Counted from the stretch's first letter, positions 9,517 through 19,736 are shown. The stretch is 64,000 bases of DNA from Bartonella sp. DB5-6 (GCF_000278115.1 NZ_JH725118.1:27353-91352), one strand, 5' to 3'. Numbers and translations: made by a program. Notes: a model not told the origin generated them from the letters alone.

Positions 9517-10265
9517 AGCCTTCTATTCTCATTGTTGCGGGAACTGATCCAACAGGAGGCGCCGGTATTATCCGTGATATAGAAACAGCTGCACATTTTC
9601 AAATAAAAGCAAATTTAGCTATCACCTGCGTTAACGTACAAGATGATAATCACGTTGCTGAAATTGTTCCAATGCATGGAAAACTTATCACTGCGCAAAT
9701 GCGCAGTGCCTTAGAAGCGAATCCAATAAGCGCAATAAAAATCGGTATGACGGGGACCAAAGCTATTGTAACAGCAATCTGTCATGTCCTCAAAGATTAT
9801 CCTCATATTCCAGTTATTCTTGATCCTGTACTTGCCGCCTCATCAGGAGGAAAACTAACAACAGAAAAAATCACAGAAATTATGATCAATAAACTTCTCC
9901 CTCATGTTGATCTTTTAACACCCAATAGAGAAGAACTCGCTATTCTTAGCCAAAGTCCGCTGGCATCCCATCATAAGCAAGCAATACAGCAAGCAAAAAA
10001 ACTGCTGTCATTTGGTCCACGCTCTATCTTAATAAAAGGTGGGCATGCAAACGGTCCCCTTTCAACAGATAGCTTCATTGATAAAACTGACATCATAAAT
10101 ATTTCCGCTCCCCGCTTGACGGGGACAATGCGTGGCACAGGTTGCATCCTTTCAAGCGCTATTGCAGCCAATTTGGCATTAAATGAATCTATGACTCAAG
10201 CTATTAAAAATGCAAAAGCATATATTCAAACATTGCTGTTAAATCACAACCAAAAAGGTTATTAA
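9507..10265 (+). CDS. thiD: Hydroxymethylpyrimidine/phosphomethylpyrimidine kinase
   Basis: 252 aa from ATG 9507, which overlaps the end of thiE; the upstream in-frame start at 9486 would lengthen the overlap and disrupt the typical N-terminus. The ribokinase-fold enzyme phosphorylates HMP and HMP phosphate to HMP pyrophosphate, the substrate of ThiE next door. Motifs: AGTDPTGGAGI (substrate loop), KIGMTG, PVILDPVLAASSGGKL, LLTPNREEL, ILIKGGHANG and the anion-hole GTGCILSSAIA near the C-terminus with the catalytic Asp/Cys region intact. The plain ThiD length shows no ThiE or TenA fusion. A two-gene operon with thiE is clear. Confidence 0.93.
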   Translation: MALKPSILIVAGTDPTGGAGIIRDIETAAHFQIKANLAITCVNVQDDNHVAEIVPMHGKLITAQMRSALEANPISAIKIGMTGTKAIVTAICHVLKDYPHIPVILDPVLAASSGGKLTTEKITEIMINKLLPHVDLLTPNREELAILSQSPLASHHKQAIQQAKKLLSFGPRSILIKGGHANGPLSTDSFIDKTDIINISAPRLTGTMRGTGCILSSAIAANLALNESMTQAIKNAKAYIQTLLLNHNQKGY

Positions 10266-10588
10266 AATCTTAATACGATGTCACAATTTTTAAAATATTC
10301 TGGCTATATTTTTTAGTTTATATGTTTTTTTCTTAAAATGAATGTAGCTTTATAACTACAGGATTATTTATCTTAATAACAAAAGAATATTTACGCTAAA
10401 AAATTTTATTGTAGACCGTTTCGGTATATCATCTTAATGGATAAGACAACGTATTTGAAAAATGCATATAATTGCCAATACTTTCCAGTGTTTTTTGTTA
10501 AAATAAAGAGGCTTATCATTGTTTGGTACATAAATTACTAAAAAACACATCATAAATCTTGAAGGATAATGTTATATGCTCTATTCCT
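10266..10588. other. Intergenic region between thiD and the uracil-DNA glycosylase gene
   Basis: About 320 bp of AT-rich sequence. I see no gene and no convincing terminator. It presumably holds the promoter of the glycosylase gene. The region ends at a perfect AGGAGG (10589-10594), which lies 21 nt from the annotated ATG. Confidence 0.5.
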
Positions 10589-10615
10589 AGGAGGTAGATT
10601 ATCAGAAAAAGTAAA

Positions 10616-11443
10616 ATGTTAAATCAAACACAGTGCTCAATCTCATATGAAGAACTCTTAAACTTTTATAAAGAAAGTGGTGCAGATGCTGTCTTAACAG
10701 ATTCACCTGTTGATCGCTTTAGTCAATCTGCCTCCTTAGAAAAAAAGCTAACACAAACAATAAACACTTTTCATAATCAACAGGCATCACCAGCCATAAA
10801 GTTATCCAATCATCCACTGTCTATTCCTAGTATTATACAAGGTGAACCTTCAGCTATAGAGAGTGCAAAAAATGCGAATACACTTGATGAATTAAAATCT
10901 GCTCTCCTCGCATTTAATGGATGCTCATTAAAATTGACAGCAAAAAATACCTGTTTTTCAGATGGAACAGCGGGAAGTTCGCTCATGCTCATAGGAGAAG
11001 CACCAGGACGAGAGGAAGATATACAAGGAATTCCATTTGTAGGAAAAGCGGGCATATTACTGAACAAAATCCTCGCATCAATTGGCTTAACAAGAAACAA
11101 TGTTTACATAGCCAACACTATTCCTTGGCGCCCACCAGGAAATCGTACGCCTACAGCAAGAGAAGTAGCATTATGCCGCCCTTTCATTGAACGACAAATT
11201 CATTTAGCTAAACCTCGTATTCTTATAGCACTAGGAGGAGTTGCTACACAGTTTCTTACGGGAGCTCAAAATGGAATTATCCGAACACGGGGGAAATGGC
11301 TTACCTATGAAGGCGAAGACAACGTAAAAATACCTGTTATGCCAACTTTTCACCCTGCTTACCTGCTCCGAACGCCCAGTCAAAAAAAGCTCACATGGAT
11401 AGACTTCTTAGAAGTAAAAAAACGCTTAGATAGCTTTTTGTAA
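10616..11443 (+). CDS. Uracil-DNA glycosylase, family 4/5 type
   Basis: 275 aa. The family removes uracil from DNA to start base-excision repair. Motif 1 is GEAPGREEDIQGIPFVGKAG (residues about 125-145) and motif 2 is TFHPAYLLR near the C-terminus. NTIPWRPPGNRTPT and ILIALGGVATQFLTG lie between them. Cys residues that could ligate the usual 4Fe-4S cluster occur in NGCSLKLTAKNTCF and VALCRPF, but only some of the typical four-Cys spacing is obvious. The first 90 residues are the less conserved extension seen in alphaproteobacterial members (LLNFYKESGADAVL and SPVDRFSQ). A strong AGGAGG at 10589-10594 is too far (21 nt) from ATG 10616 for normal use. In-frame ATT and ATC codons lie between, so the true start is uncertain. 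Confidence 0.88.
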   Translation: MLNQTQCSISYEELLNFYKESGADAVLTDSPVDRFSQSASLEKKLTQTINTFHNQQASPAIKLSNHPLSIPSIIQGEPSAIESAKNANTLDELKSALLAFNGCSLKLTAKNTCFSDGTAGSSLMLIGEAPGREEDIQGIPFVGKAGILLNKILASIGLTRNNVYIANTIPWRPPGNRTPTAREVALCRPFIERQIHLAKPRILIALGGVATQFLTGAQNGIIRTRGKWLTYEGEDNVKIPVMPTFHPAYLLRTPSQKKLTWIDFLEVKKRLDSFL

Positions 11444-11523
11444 CTCCTTAATTCTACCCCTTGCATCAAAACACAAACGCCTTTTCAAGTCTTTAACTTT
11501 TAAAATACAGTCAGGAAAAAATT

Positions 11524-14151
11524 ATGCAACAATCAGCAGTCCCCATTTATCGTCTGGAAGACTACCAACCAACCCCTTATGTTATCCCCAAAACACAACT
11601 TCACTTCTCTTTACAACCGACAAAAACCCTTGTTACGGCAATATTATTGATTGAAGCGCGTCAAAATACGAAAGAAAGAACACCTCTTGTTCTTTCTGGT
11701 GATGATCTTATTCTCATTTCTGTTGCTATTAATGGCGAAACATTGTCTGAAAATGCTTATAAAAGCACGCCTTCACGTTTAGAAATTACTACCCCACCAA
11801 CGGCTCCTTTTACATTGCAGTTAGTCACGGAACTAAACCCTGAAAACAACCACCAACTCATGGGACTTTATCTTTCGAATGGTGTTTATTGCACACAATG
11901 CGAAGCAGAAGGTTTTCGTCGTATTACTTATTTTTACGACCGCCCAGATATTCTTTCTACTTATACGGTAAAAATCGAAGCAGATTCTCGAACAATCCCT
12001 ATCTTACTTTCCAATGGTAATCTCGTGAAAACAGGAACTCTTGAGAATAATCGTCATTTTGCTCTTTGGGAGGATCCTTATCCAAAACCATCTTATCTCT
12101 TTGCTTTAGTTGGTGGTGATCTTGATAAGTTAGAAGACTATTTTACTACTATATCTGGTCGACATATCAAACTTGGTATCTATGTGGAAAGAGAAAAAAC
12201 CAAACGTGCAACATATGCAATGGACGCCCTCAAACGTTCCATGCGTTGGGATGAAGAATGTTTCGGACGCGAATATGACCTTGATGTTTTCAATATTGTT
12301 GCTGTTTCGGACTTTAACATGGGTGCAATGGAAAACAAAGGGCTTAACATCTTTAATGATAAATATGTTCTTGCAGATCCTGAAACAGCAACCGATCATG
12401 ATTATAGAAATATCGAACGTATCATTGCTCATGAATATTTTCATAATTGGACCGGTAATCGTATTACTTGCCGTGATTGGTTTCAACTTTGTTTAAAAGA
12501 AGGACTAACAGTTTACCGCGATCAAGAATTTTCTTCAGATCAAAATATACGTAGTATACAAAGAATTAAAAATATAAAAGCATTAAAATCTACGCAATTT
12601 ACTGAAGATTCTGGTCCACTTGCGCATCCTGTACGTCCTCGTCAATATAGCGAAATCAACAATTTCTACACCGCAACCGTTTATGAGAAAGGTGCTGAAG
12701 TCGTTCGCATGGTGTATACCATTTTAGGTCCTGCTCTCTTTCGTAAAGGAATGGATCTCTATTTTCAACGTCATGATGGGCAAGCTTGCACAATTGAAGA
12801 TTTTATAACCTGTTTTGCTGAAGTCTCTGGTAGAGACTTTTCACAATTCATGCTGTGGTATGAACAAGCAGGAACGCCTAATGTGGAAATAGACCACCAT
12901 TATAGCGATGGTACTTTGACGATTCATGCAAAACAACATATTCCAGCAACACCGCAACAAAAAACAAAAAAGCCTATGCTTATCCCTATCACTTTTGATC
13001 TCTTAGGAAAAAATGGAGAATCTCTCATCTATGAGGCTGATGCAGATATTCAATCAGATGTTATGTTTCTCTATAAAGAAAACCAAACGTTCACATTAAG
13101 GGGACTGAATGAAAAACCCGTTTTATCACTGCTTAGAGATTTCTCTGCACCTATCAATCTACAAACTCCGTTCAATGAAAACGAGCTGATCTTTCTTGCC
13201 AAAAATGATAGCAATCAACCTAATCGTTGGCAGTCACTTGATCATTTGATGATGCAAGCTCTGATTCAAGCTATTCAAAATAAAACACAAGCAAAAGAAG
13301 GTATGCCTTCCTCTTTGCTCAAATTGATTGAAAACATCCTTAAAGATGAAAGTCTTGAACCAGAGTTTCGCGCATTTTGTTTAAATTTACCCAGCGAAAT
13401 TGAGCTTGCTCATACAATTGGTAAAAATGTTGATCCGGATCGTATCCATTCTGTGCGCAATCAGTTTTTAACTTCACTCGCGCATACACATCAAGAGCTC
13501 TTCACAAAAGTTTATATGCAAATGGAAACTCATGAGCCCTATTCACCAAACACTACGCAAACTGGGAAACGAGCGTTACGGAATATTGTGCTAGATTATC
13601 TTTCCATTGCCGAAGCCCAACCAAACCGTTCTGCCATGCAATATGCAAAAGCTGATAATATGACTGATCGCATGGCAAGTATAACAATTTTAGTGCAGCA
13701 TTTTAACAAAAGTAAGCAGGCACAAAATGCCTTAAATGATTTTGAAAACCGATATAGGCATGATCCTTTAGTCATGGATAAATGGTTTTCCATTCAAGCA
13801 ATGATTGCAGGAGCATCAACACTTGACCATGTTCAAAAACTTGTAAAGCATCCGCTCTTTTCACAAGATAATCCCAATCGTGTACGAGCCTTAATTGGTG
13901 TCTTTGCTTCTAATAACCTAACAGGTTTTAATAGGGTTGATGGTGCATCCTATGATTTTCTTTGCCAAATCATTTTGGAAATTGACAAAAAAAATCCTCA
14001 ACTTGCTTCGCGATTACTCACAATAATGCGTTCTTGGCGACAATTAGAGCCTGTTCGGCAACAAAAGCTTGAAACCGCATTAAAAACAATTGCAGCAGCT
14101 CCTCAATTGTCAAACGATGTAGCAGATATCATTACTCGCATCCTTGCTTAA
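11524..14151 (+). CDS. pepN: Aminopeptidase N (M1 family)
   Basis: 875 aa, normal for bacterial PepN. A zinc metallo-aminopeptidase that trims N-terminal residues from peptides in the cytosol. The exopeptidase signature GAMENKG lies at residues 267-273. The zinc site HEYFH is at 303-307 with the third ligand Glu326 (KEGLTVYRD) exactly 18 residues later. The proton-donor Tyr region (TATVYEKGAEVVRM) follows. N-terminal beta domain, catalytic domain, small beta domain and a helical C-terminal half are in standard order. The start follows AGGAAAAAATT. It is a single gene; an imperfect hairpin lies downstream at 14230-14260. Confidence 0.96.
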   Translation: MQQSAVPIYRLEDYQPTPYVIPKTQLHFSLQPTKTLVTAILLIEARQNTKERTPLVLSGDDLILISVAINGETLSENAYKSTPSRLEITTPPTAPFTLQLVTELNPENNHQLMGLYLSNGVYCTQCEAEGFRRITYFYDRPDILSTYTVKIEADSRTIPILLSNGNLVKTGTLENNRHFALWEDPYPKPSYLFALVGGDLDKLEDYFTTISGRHIKLGIYVEREKTKRATYAMDALKRSMRWDEECFGREYDLDVFNIVAVSDFNMGAMENKGLNIFNDKYVLADPETATDHDYRNIERIIAHEYFHNWTGNRITCRDWFQLCLKEGLTVYRDQEFSSDQNIRSIQRIKNIKALKSTQFTEDSGPLAHPVRPRQYSEINNFYTATVYEKGAEVVRMVYTILGPALFRKGMDLYFQRHDGQACTIEDFITCFAEVSGRDFSQFMLWYEQAGTPNVEIDHHYSDGTLTIHAKQHIPATPQQKTKKPMLIPITFDLLGKNGESLIYEADADIQSDVMFLYKENQTFTLRGLNEKPVLSLLRDFSAPINLQTPFNENELIFLAKNDSNQPNRWQSLDHLMMQALIQAIQNKTQAKEGMPSSLLKLIENILKDESLEPEFRAFCLNLPSEIELAHTIGKNVDPDRIHSVRNQFLTSLAHTHQELFTKVYMQMETHEPYSPNTTQTGKRALRNIVLDYLSIAEAQPNRSAMQYAKADNMTDRMASITILVQHFNKSKQAQNALNDFENRYRHDPLVMDKWFSIQAMIAGASTLDHVQKLVKHPLFSQDNPNRVRALIGVFASNNLTGFNRVDGASYDFLCQIILEIDKKNPQLASRLLTIMRSWRQLEPVRQQKLETALKTIAAAPQLSNDVADIITRILA

Positions 14152-14229
14152 AAGAAAAAGTATTTATAATCAATGTATTATACTCTTATTGATGAAATAA
14201 CATAAAGTAGTTCTTCAGTAACAATAACA

Positions 14230-14260
14230 CCATAAACAGATAATTTAAGCCTGTTTATGG
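14230..14260 (+). terminator. Hairpin downstream of pepN
   Basis: CCATAAACAG (14230-14239) pairs perfectly with CTGTTTATGG (14251-14260) across an 11-nt loop. A mixed T-rich stretch begins about 10 nt later rather than immediately, so it is only a weak candidate for Rho-independent termination. Confidence 0.4.
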
Positions 14261-14438
14261 ATAATGTTAGCTTTTCTTTTCATTTTCATACTCCGTGCTT
14301 AGAAGCAGTAAAATTACTTTTTCTAAAAAAAAGACTGGACAGAAGACTCCTGTTTTGATTCATTGCGGTCATGGAGTTTTATTATGAATACTGAAACAGT
14401 TTTTCAGTCATATTATTCCATAATTAGAGGAACTTAAA

Positions 14439-16760
14439 ATGGCTAAATTGGACGCATATAATGCGCCATCAGAGATGCACGCCGCTGCAAAACCGAGCAC
14501 CAAAAACCACAAGGGGCGCACAGTGTATGTCAATCTGCTTTCGGATTCAGCCTATCAAAAACTTCTCTTTATTGAACCTTGGCTGCGGCGTTCACTTCCA
14601 TTTATTATTAGTATATTTCTTGTTGTGCTTGCAGCAATTCGCTTCACATCAATCTATGATTGGCGCCATACGATTGATAAAAGTACACGTTCTACCATTA
14701 CTCTCTTAGCTTCTCATGTTAGCAATATCATTGATCGTGACTTACTTGCCGCCACTCAGCAAAAAAAAGCTTCTGTTCTTTCTCATCATCATTTGCAAAA
14801 TATCCTTACCAATTTTCGTAACCAAGGTCTTATCAATACCAACACTGTTATTGCCATAGTAGATCAAAAGGGCAATGTCTTAGCCTCATCAAGTTCAGAG
14901 ATCATTTTAGGAAAACCCTTACAAGATTTTACCCCTGAGAGCATTGCTTTACAGTCTCTTGGACAACACGCCGGTGCAATGCAAATCACAATAGGAAGAG
15001 ATGAACCAGCTCTCGCTTCGTTTTACCAAACAGACAATGGACAATATGGTGTCTTCATCAGTGAAAAAACGCAACATACCTACATGGGATGGCGCAAGTT
15101 TTTCTCGTTAAATATGGTCCTTTTTCTAGGAACTACCAGTGTTATTTTAACTCTTCTCTATGCTTATTACAATCAAATCATACGAGCACGCAATACGGAT
15201 TTGATTTCAGAAAAAATTCAAAATCGTATTGATATGGCAATGATGCGTGGACGCTGTGGACTGTGGGATTGGAATATGGCAAGCGGACGTGTTTACTGGT
15301 CGCAAGCGATGTACGAAATGCTCGGCTACCTGCCTCAAGACGCACTGCTCTCAATTTCTCAAATTACCGCTATTATTAACCCAAACGATGCTAATTTTTT
15401 TGATCTTGCTCAGGAATTAATGAGTGGTAAAAAAAAGCATATCGATATTAATGTCCCCATGCGTCATGCCGATGGTCATTATGTATGGATGCGTATTCGT
15501 GCTGAAGTTACAGATGAAGAGGAACCCCATTTAGTTGGTATTGCCTTCGATATTAGTGAACAACGTCAACTCGCAGAAGAAACAGCGCAAGCCGACCTTC
15601 GTATCCGTGATGCGATTGAAAATATTTCGGAATCTTTTGTCTTATGGGATTCAGAAGGGCGTTTAGTCATGTCCAACAGCAAATTTTGCGAATATGCAGC
15701 TATTCCTAAGCAGGTTCTACAATCAGGAATCCAGCGTGCAACCGTCGAAGCAATATCCCGCCCTGCAATCAGTGAATATCCCCTCAAAGATGATGGTTCT
15801 GGTAACTTAACCAGCATTCGCCAAACAGCAGATGGTTGTTGGCTTAAAATTAATGAACGGCGGACTCAAGATGGAGGACTTGTTTGCATTGGTACAGATA
15901 TTTCTGAACTTAAACAACAACAAGAAAAATTTGAAGACAGTGAAAGACGCCTTTTTTCTTTTATTCAAGAACTCAAACGTGCTCGAGGAAGTGCCCAACA
16001 ACGTGCCACAGAAGTTGAAAAGCTTAATAAAAGTCTCAAGGCAGAAAAAGAGCGTGCTGAAAGTGCTAACAAAGCAAAATCAGAATTTTTAGCCAATATG
16101 TCTCATGAATTGCGCACTCCACTTAACGCTATTCTCGGCTTTTCAGATATCATGTTGCAATCTACCTTTGGTCCTCTCGGATCGCAACGTTATAAAGAAT
16201 ATATGCATGATATTTACAATTCAGGAGCTCATCTTTTAACCCTTATCAATGATATCCTTGATATGTCTAAAATCGAAGCTGGAAAATTTACCCTTGATTG
16301 TAAAAGTACTAATCTTGAACCCATCATCAGTGAAGCGGCGCGCACTCTTACACCCCAAGCTCAAGAAAAAAATATTTCTGTTACAACAAATATTGCTTCA
16401 GAACTCTACGCAGAAGTTGATAGCCGTGCCATGAAACAGATCTTCCTTAATCTCATCTCTAATGCTGTTAAATTTACACCTTCTGGCGGCAGTATTAATG
16501 TTTGTGCTTTCAAGAAAAAGAATAACTTTGTTTGTAAAATTAAAGATACAGGAGTTGGCATTCCTCAATCAGCCATCAAAAAACTCGGACAACCTTTTGA
16601 ACAGGTTGAAAATCAACTTACTAAAACCCATGCAGGCTCAGGACTTGGCTTAGCCATTTCGCGTTCCTTGCTAGAACTACACAAAGGAAAACTTGAAATT
16701 ATCTCTAAAGAAATGAAAGGTACAACTGTAACCATTACAATGCCTATCAAACAAAGTTAA
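14439..16760 (+). CDS. Membrane PAS sensor histidine kinase, PleC/DivJ/PdhS-like
   Basis: 773 aa. Membrane segments at about 50-68 and 222-245 enclose a periplasmic sensor region. A PAS domain (about 265-375; LWDWNMASGRVYWS) and a second PAS (about 388-495; SFVLWDSEGRLVMSN) follow. A coiled coil (ATEVEKLNKSLKAEKERAE) leads into HisKA with phospho-acceptor His556 in SHELRTPLNA. The ATPase domain contains the N box (LNLISNAVKF), KDTGVGIP and SGLGLAIS. The sequence after the His box (LLTLINDILDMSKIEAGK) is the hallmark of the alphaproteobacterial PleC/DivJ/PdhS group, which phosphorylates DivK/PleD-type regulators in cell-cycle and polarity control. No response regulator gene is adjacent, as usual for that group. 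Which paralogue it is cannot be said from sequence alone. Confidence 0.85.
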   Translation: MAKLDAYNAPSEMHAAAKPSTKNHKGRTVYVNLLSDSAYQKLLFIEPWLRRSLPFIISIFLVVLAAIRFTSIYDWRHTIDKSTRSTITLLASHVSNIIDRDLLAATQQKKASVLSHHHLQNILTNFRNQGLINTNTVIAIVDQKGNVLASSSSEIILGKPLQDFTPESIALQSLGQHAGAMQITIGRDEPALASFYQTDNGQYGVFISEKTQHTYMGWRKFFSLNMVLFLGTTSVILTLLYAYYNQIIRARNTDLISEKIQNRIDMAMMRGRCGLWDWNMASGRVYWSQAMYEMLGYLPQDALLSISQITAIINPNDANFFDLAQELMSGKKKHIDINVPMRHADGHYVWMRIRAEVTDEEEPHLVGIAFDISEQRQLAEETAQADLRIRDAIENISESFVLWDSEGRLVMSNSKFCEYAAIPKQVLQSGIQRATVEAISRPAISEYPLKDDGSGNLTSIRQTADGCWLKINERRTQDGGLVCIGTDISELKQQQEKFEDSERRLFSFIQELKRARGSAQQRATEVEKLNKSLKAEKERAESANKAKSEFLANMSHELRTPLNAILGFSDIMLQSTFGPLGSQRYKEYMHDIYNSGAHLLTLINDILDMSKIEAGKFTLDCKSTNLEPIISEAARTLTPQAQEKNISVTTNIASELYAEVDSRAMKQIFLNLISNAVKFTPSGGSINVCAFKKKNNFVCKIKDTGVGIPQSAIKKLGQPFEQVENQLTKTHAGSGLGLAISRSLLELHKGKLEIISKEMKGTTVTITMPIKQS

Positions 16761-16767
16761 ATTCATT

Positions 16768-17291
16768 TTAAATTTTTCTCCCTTGTTCCCATTGTAGAAA
16801 AATCTGTTTCCACCTAAAACCCCAACGATATCCAGAGATAAAACCATTCTTACGCATCACACGATGGCAGGGAATGATTAATGCCAATTCGTTACGCTCA
16901 CATACATTAGCAACCGCACGAAAAGCCTTTGGTATACCAACACGTTGCGCTAACGCCTCATATGAAATTGTTTCACCACATGGCACTTCACATAATACCA
17001 TCCATACTTTTTGCTGAAAGATTGTGCTCTTTATATCTAAGGGAAAATTATGTCGTCTTACCAATTTAGGCGTTTCTATCATTGCGATGATATGTGCAAC
17101 TTCTTTCTTAAATGTGTCATCATCATCTACTTGTTGTACATCATCAAAGCATACCGTAAATTCTTGTAATAATTGTTCTGTAGTATCTCCCAACATTATA
17201 TTGCAAATCCTTTATGAGATTTGGCCACCAGAAGCTCTCCTATTGAAACATTTAGCAGGCAAAATATTTTCTTTTTGGGAATGTTCGGCAT
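16768..17291 (-). pseudogene. ada: Frameshifted Ada/Ogt methyltransferase remnant
   Basis: The 142-codon open frame from 17196 holds a complete catalytic half of O6-alkylguanine-DNA alkyltransferase: FQQKVWMVLCEVPCGETISYEAL, then IIPCHRV with acceptor Cys110, and GYRWG. Its true N-terminal part lies upstream in another frame. From 17291, IFCLLNVSIGELLVAKSHKG lines up with Ada proteins, then one base appears missing near 17209-17210. Restoring it gives ...KGICNIMLGDTTEQL, the normal Ada junction. So the gene is a frameshifted, N-terminally truncated ada (no DNA-binding domain, no Cys zinc site). The downstream frame could still make an active 142-aa enzyme from ATG 17196, but no good Shine-Dalgarno precedes it. 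Confidence 0.75.
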
Positions 17292-18830
17292 TTTGACTTT
17301 TTTATATTTTTAAAAGATTATGAATACAGCAACTGAAATAAATATAAGCTATCTTTTATGTCTGAAGCCTCATAAATATATGGGACCAAATGATGATGAT
17401 CTTAAAGTGTAAAACTTTAGCATATTAGAACAAATGCAGTAAGTACTTTTACCTAAGGATCTAACAATTTGCTTATCTTTTGATAAGGATTATCAATCAG
17501 CTTTACATTAAAAAACATAAAAGATTTCCTGAAAGAATGAAATTCCTAGAATGCCTCTGTATTAGCCACATCTCAGAAGTATTCTATATGATATAGCATA
17601 AAATTTTTATAAATAATGCAAGTAACTGAATAAAATTTCTTTTACAGTTGTACATCAATTTCTTGGTATAATAGCATATTATTATTTTAATAAATAATCT
17701 CATATACTGCTTTAAAAGCAAGTATCTTTTTTACGTATCTTATTGAGTTGCTGGTATTGCCCTTAATACTCTCAACTGCTCTTTTTTATAAAAGCCATAG
17801 AGAGCTTAAGTTTAAGAAACTTAAGCTTATTTGAAACAGAGATTGAAATGATTGAGTACTTTCCACTTTAACAGCTTTTGCATACTAGATAGAAGTTAAT
17901 ATATTTTGATATTGTTCCATGCCATTCGCTAACATGAGAGAAAAATTACAAAAAGAAAAGAAGAGTTCATCGATAGATAGCACAAATGCATGTGCTCCAG
18001 AATCCTCATTTAAATTCACTCAAGAAGTTAAAAGCATTACGCTATTTCCTTCCTTTCATACCACCAATCAGAGTGGTCAATATATTCTTCGCAATCCAAT
18101 ATTCATGAATATGTTCGCAAGAAACGTATAAAAATATCTATAAGAATAATCAAACATAAAGCAACAAGTATATTGTTGTTTCGCTAAAAGTTTGATAGAA
18201 GGCTATCACTTTTTTTCAATCAATAACTGATATATTTTGTGTTTTATAACATTATTTATTCATAAGGTGCGTACGCTATTCCCTGTCAATCAGTCTCTCC
18301 CTATACAACAGCATGTTTGAAAGAGCTCTTAGACTTTTCTTTCAATTCTCTTCCTAGCGATACCTATAATGATATATGCAAGATCTACTTATACAACTAT
18401 CTCTCACATTCGTGGAATAACAAAACAGCACTACCATTATATTTCCCCTCCCCCAATGTTGTTCTACGAATCTTGAATTAAGGTGAATTATAAAACTGTA
18501 TTTAACTCATTCTGAAAAAAACTATTCACGCGTCAATCCATATTTTGATAAAAAGTATCTTTTTATTCTTAATAAAGGCTATAATTAGAAAATATAATAT
18601 ATTTTCTATTTTAATATAGCATTATATAATACTGATTTCTTTTCTTCATTCATCTCTTGAATGACACTCTTATTTTTTTCTATCATCACTTTGCAAAACT
18701 GTTTACATAGGTTATGTCAATGCTATTCATATCTGTTGAGGCATATTACAATAGTAATCCTGTTATTTAAAAATTCCCTATATTTGTGCTCTTTGTTTTT
18801 TATCTAAATGAAATATTTTATGATAACGAA
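17292..18830. other. Long gene-poor stretch with minor open frames
   Basis: About 1.5 kb. A 70-codon frame at 17919-18131 has an ATG but no ribosome site and no recognisable family. A 71-codon stretch at 18266-18481 (ending NVVLRILN) is open but has no start codon. Both could be relics; neither is supported as a gene. The rest is AT-rich with short runs of T and A and no tRNA or repeat that I can recognise. Confidence 0.5.
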
Positions 18831-18862
18831 AAAATAAAAGCCCCATTCGAAAATGGAGCTCT
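18831..18862 (-). terminator. Rho-independent terminator of the hbp-like gene
   Basis: Read on the minus strand: AGCTCCATT, loop TTCG, AATGGGGCT, then TTTATTTTTT. A stable stem with a UUCG-type tetraloop and a T-run, 20-odd bp after the stop codon at 18885. Confidence 0.8.
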
Positions 18863-18884
18863 TTAATAGTTATCTTACAATAAA

Positions 18885-19736
18885 TTAGAATTTGTACGCG
18901 ACACCAACGCGAAAATCATTCGTCTTATAACCTATTTCAGTTCTTTCATGGGCAAATTTCTTTTTGCCAAAATCTGAATAACGATATTCTGCACGCATAA
19001 TAATATTATCAGTCATTGCAAAATCAATACCACCTCCAAGGGTATAGCCAACCATCGTCTTTTTTTCATCATGCAATGACTCAGAAAAACCCATTGCCCT
19101 ATTTTTTGTATCAGCTTCCTTTAGCTTAAAAGTATTTTGAAGTTGCGCGTAGGCAATCCCTCCTGCAATATAAGGCATCATACGATCAATAGCAAAACCA
19201 ACTCGTACCCGCGCAGCACCAGACCATTTTTGCTTTAAAGTATGTTGCACACTTTCCGTAACTGCTACTTCTTCTTCCCCTCGATATATTGCTCTGAACG
19301 CTACACCCTCTGCATCTTCCGATACTACTCCGCTTTTCTTTTCACTCGGTTGTTTGACATCTTTCGTAGATTCAATATCTTTCGTATCCTTTTTATCAGA
19401 CAAAATCACATCCGTATCGATACCTATAATAAAGCCATTCTCGATATCAATATTGAAACCGGCATAAATACCACCTATGAAACCAGAAAGTTTAGGCAAA
19501 AATTCCTTGTCTACTGGAGTCCATTTTTCTGTATTACTCTCATCTTTCAAATAACTTAAAGTATTTTTACTGGAAAAACCACCAATTTTGCTTCCCAAGT
19601 AAACCCCTGTCCAAGAAAAAGCAGGAGATGCAACAACAGGGACCGGCTGTTCTGGTATAGTAACATCCGCCGCCTGTACTGCAGAAACTAAAGTTAAAGA
19701 AAAAATAGATGTTGTGATTAAATATTTTGTAATCAT
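18885..19736 (-). CDS. Omp25/31-type outer-membrane beta-barrel, Bartonella Hbp (haemin-binding)/Pap31 family
   Basis: 283 aa. Residues 1-22 are a signal peptide ending VSAVQA-A. The mature start ADVTIPEQPVPVVASPAFSW leads to WTGVYLGSKIGG, the classic Omp25/31 opening. Alternating-strand barrel segments follow (AARVRVGFAIDRMMPYIAGG, YTLGGGIDFAMTDNIIMRAEY, FRVGVAYKF) with a terminal Phe. Family members are surface porin-like proteins; the Bartonella Hbp members bind haemin. A long, highly charged insert at about 113-165 (KKDTKDIESTKDVKQ...) is probably an exposed loop and sits where variable loops occur in this family. It is transcribed alone, with its own terminator downstream and a 570-bp AT-rich upstream region where Bartonella hbp genes carry regulatory boxes that I cannot identify. 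Confidence 0.85.
   Translation of the reverse strand: MITKYLITTSIFSLTLVSAVQAADVTIPEQPVPVVASPAFSWTGVYLGSKIGGFSSKNTLSYLKDESNTEKWTPVDKEFLPKLSGFIGGIYAGFNIDIENGFIIGIDTDVILSDKKDTKDIESTKDVKQPSEKKSGVVSEDAEGVAFRAIYRGEEEVAVTESVQHTLKQKWSGAARVRVGFAIDRMMPYIAGGIAYAQLQNTFKLKEADTKNRAMGFSESLHDEKKTMVGYTLGGGIDFAMTDNIIMRAEYRYSDFGKKKFAHERTEIGYKTNDFRVGVAYKF

Noticed and set aside
17919-18131. 70-codon frame with ATG
   Set aside because: No ribosome site, no recognisable family and no neighbour that would explain it.
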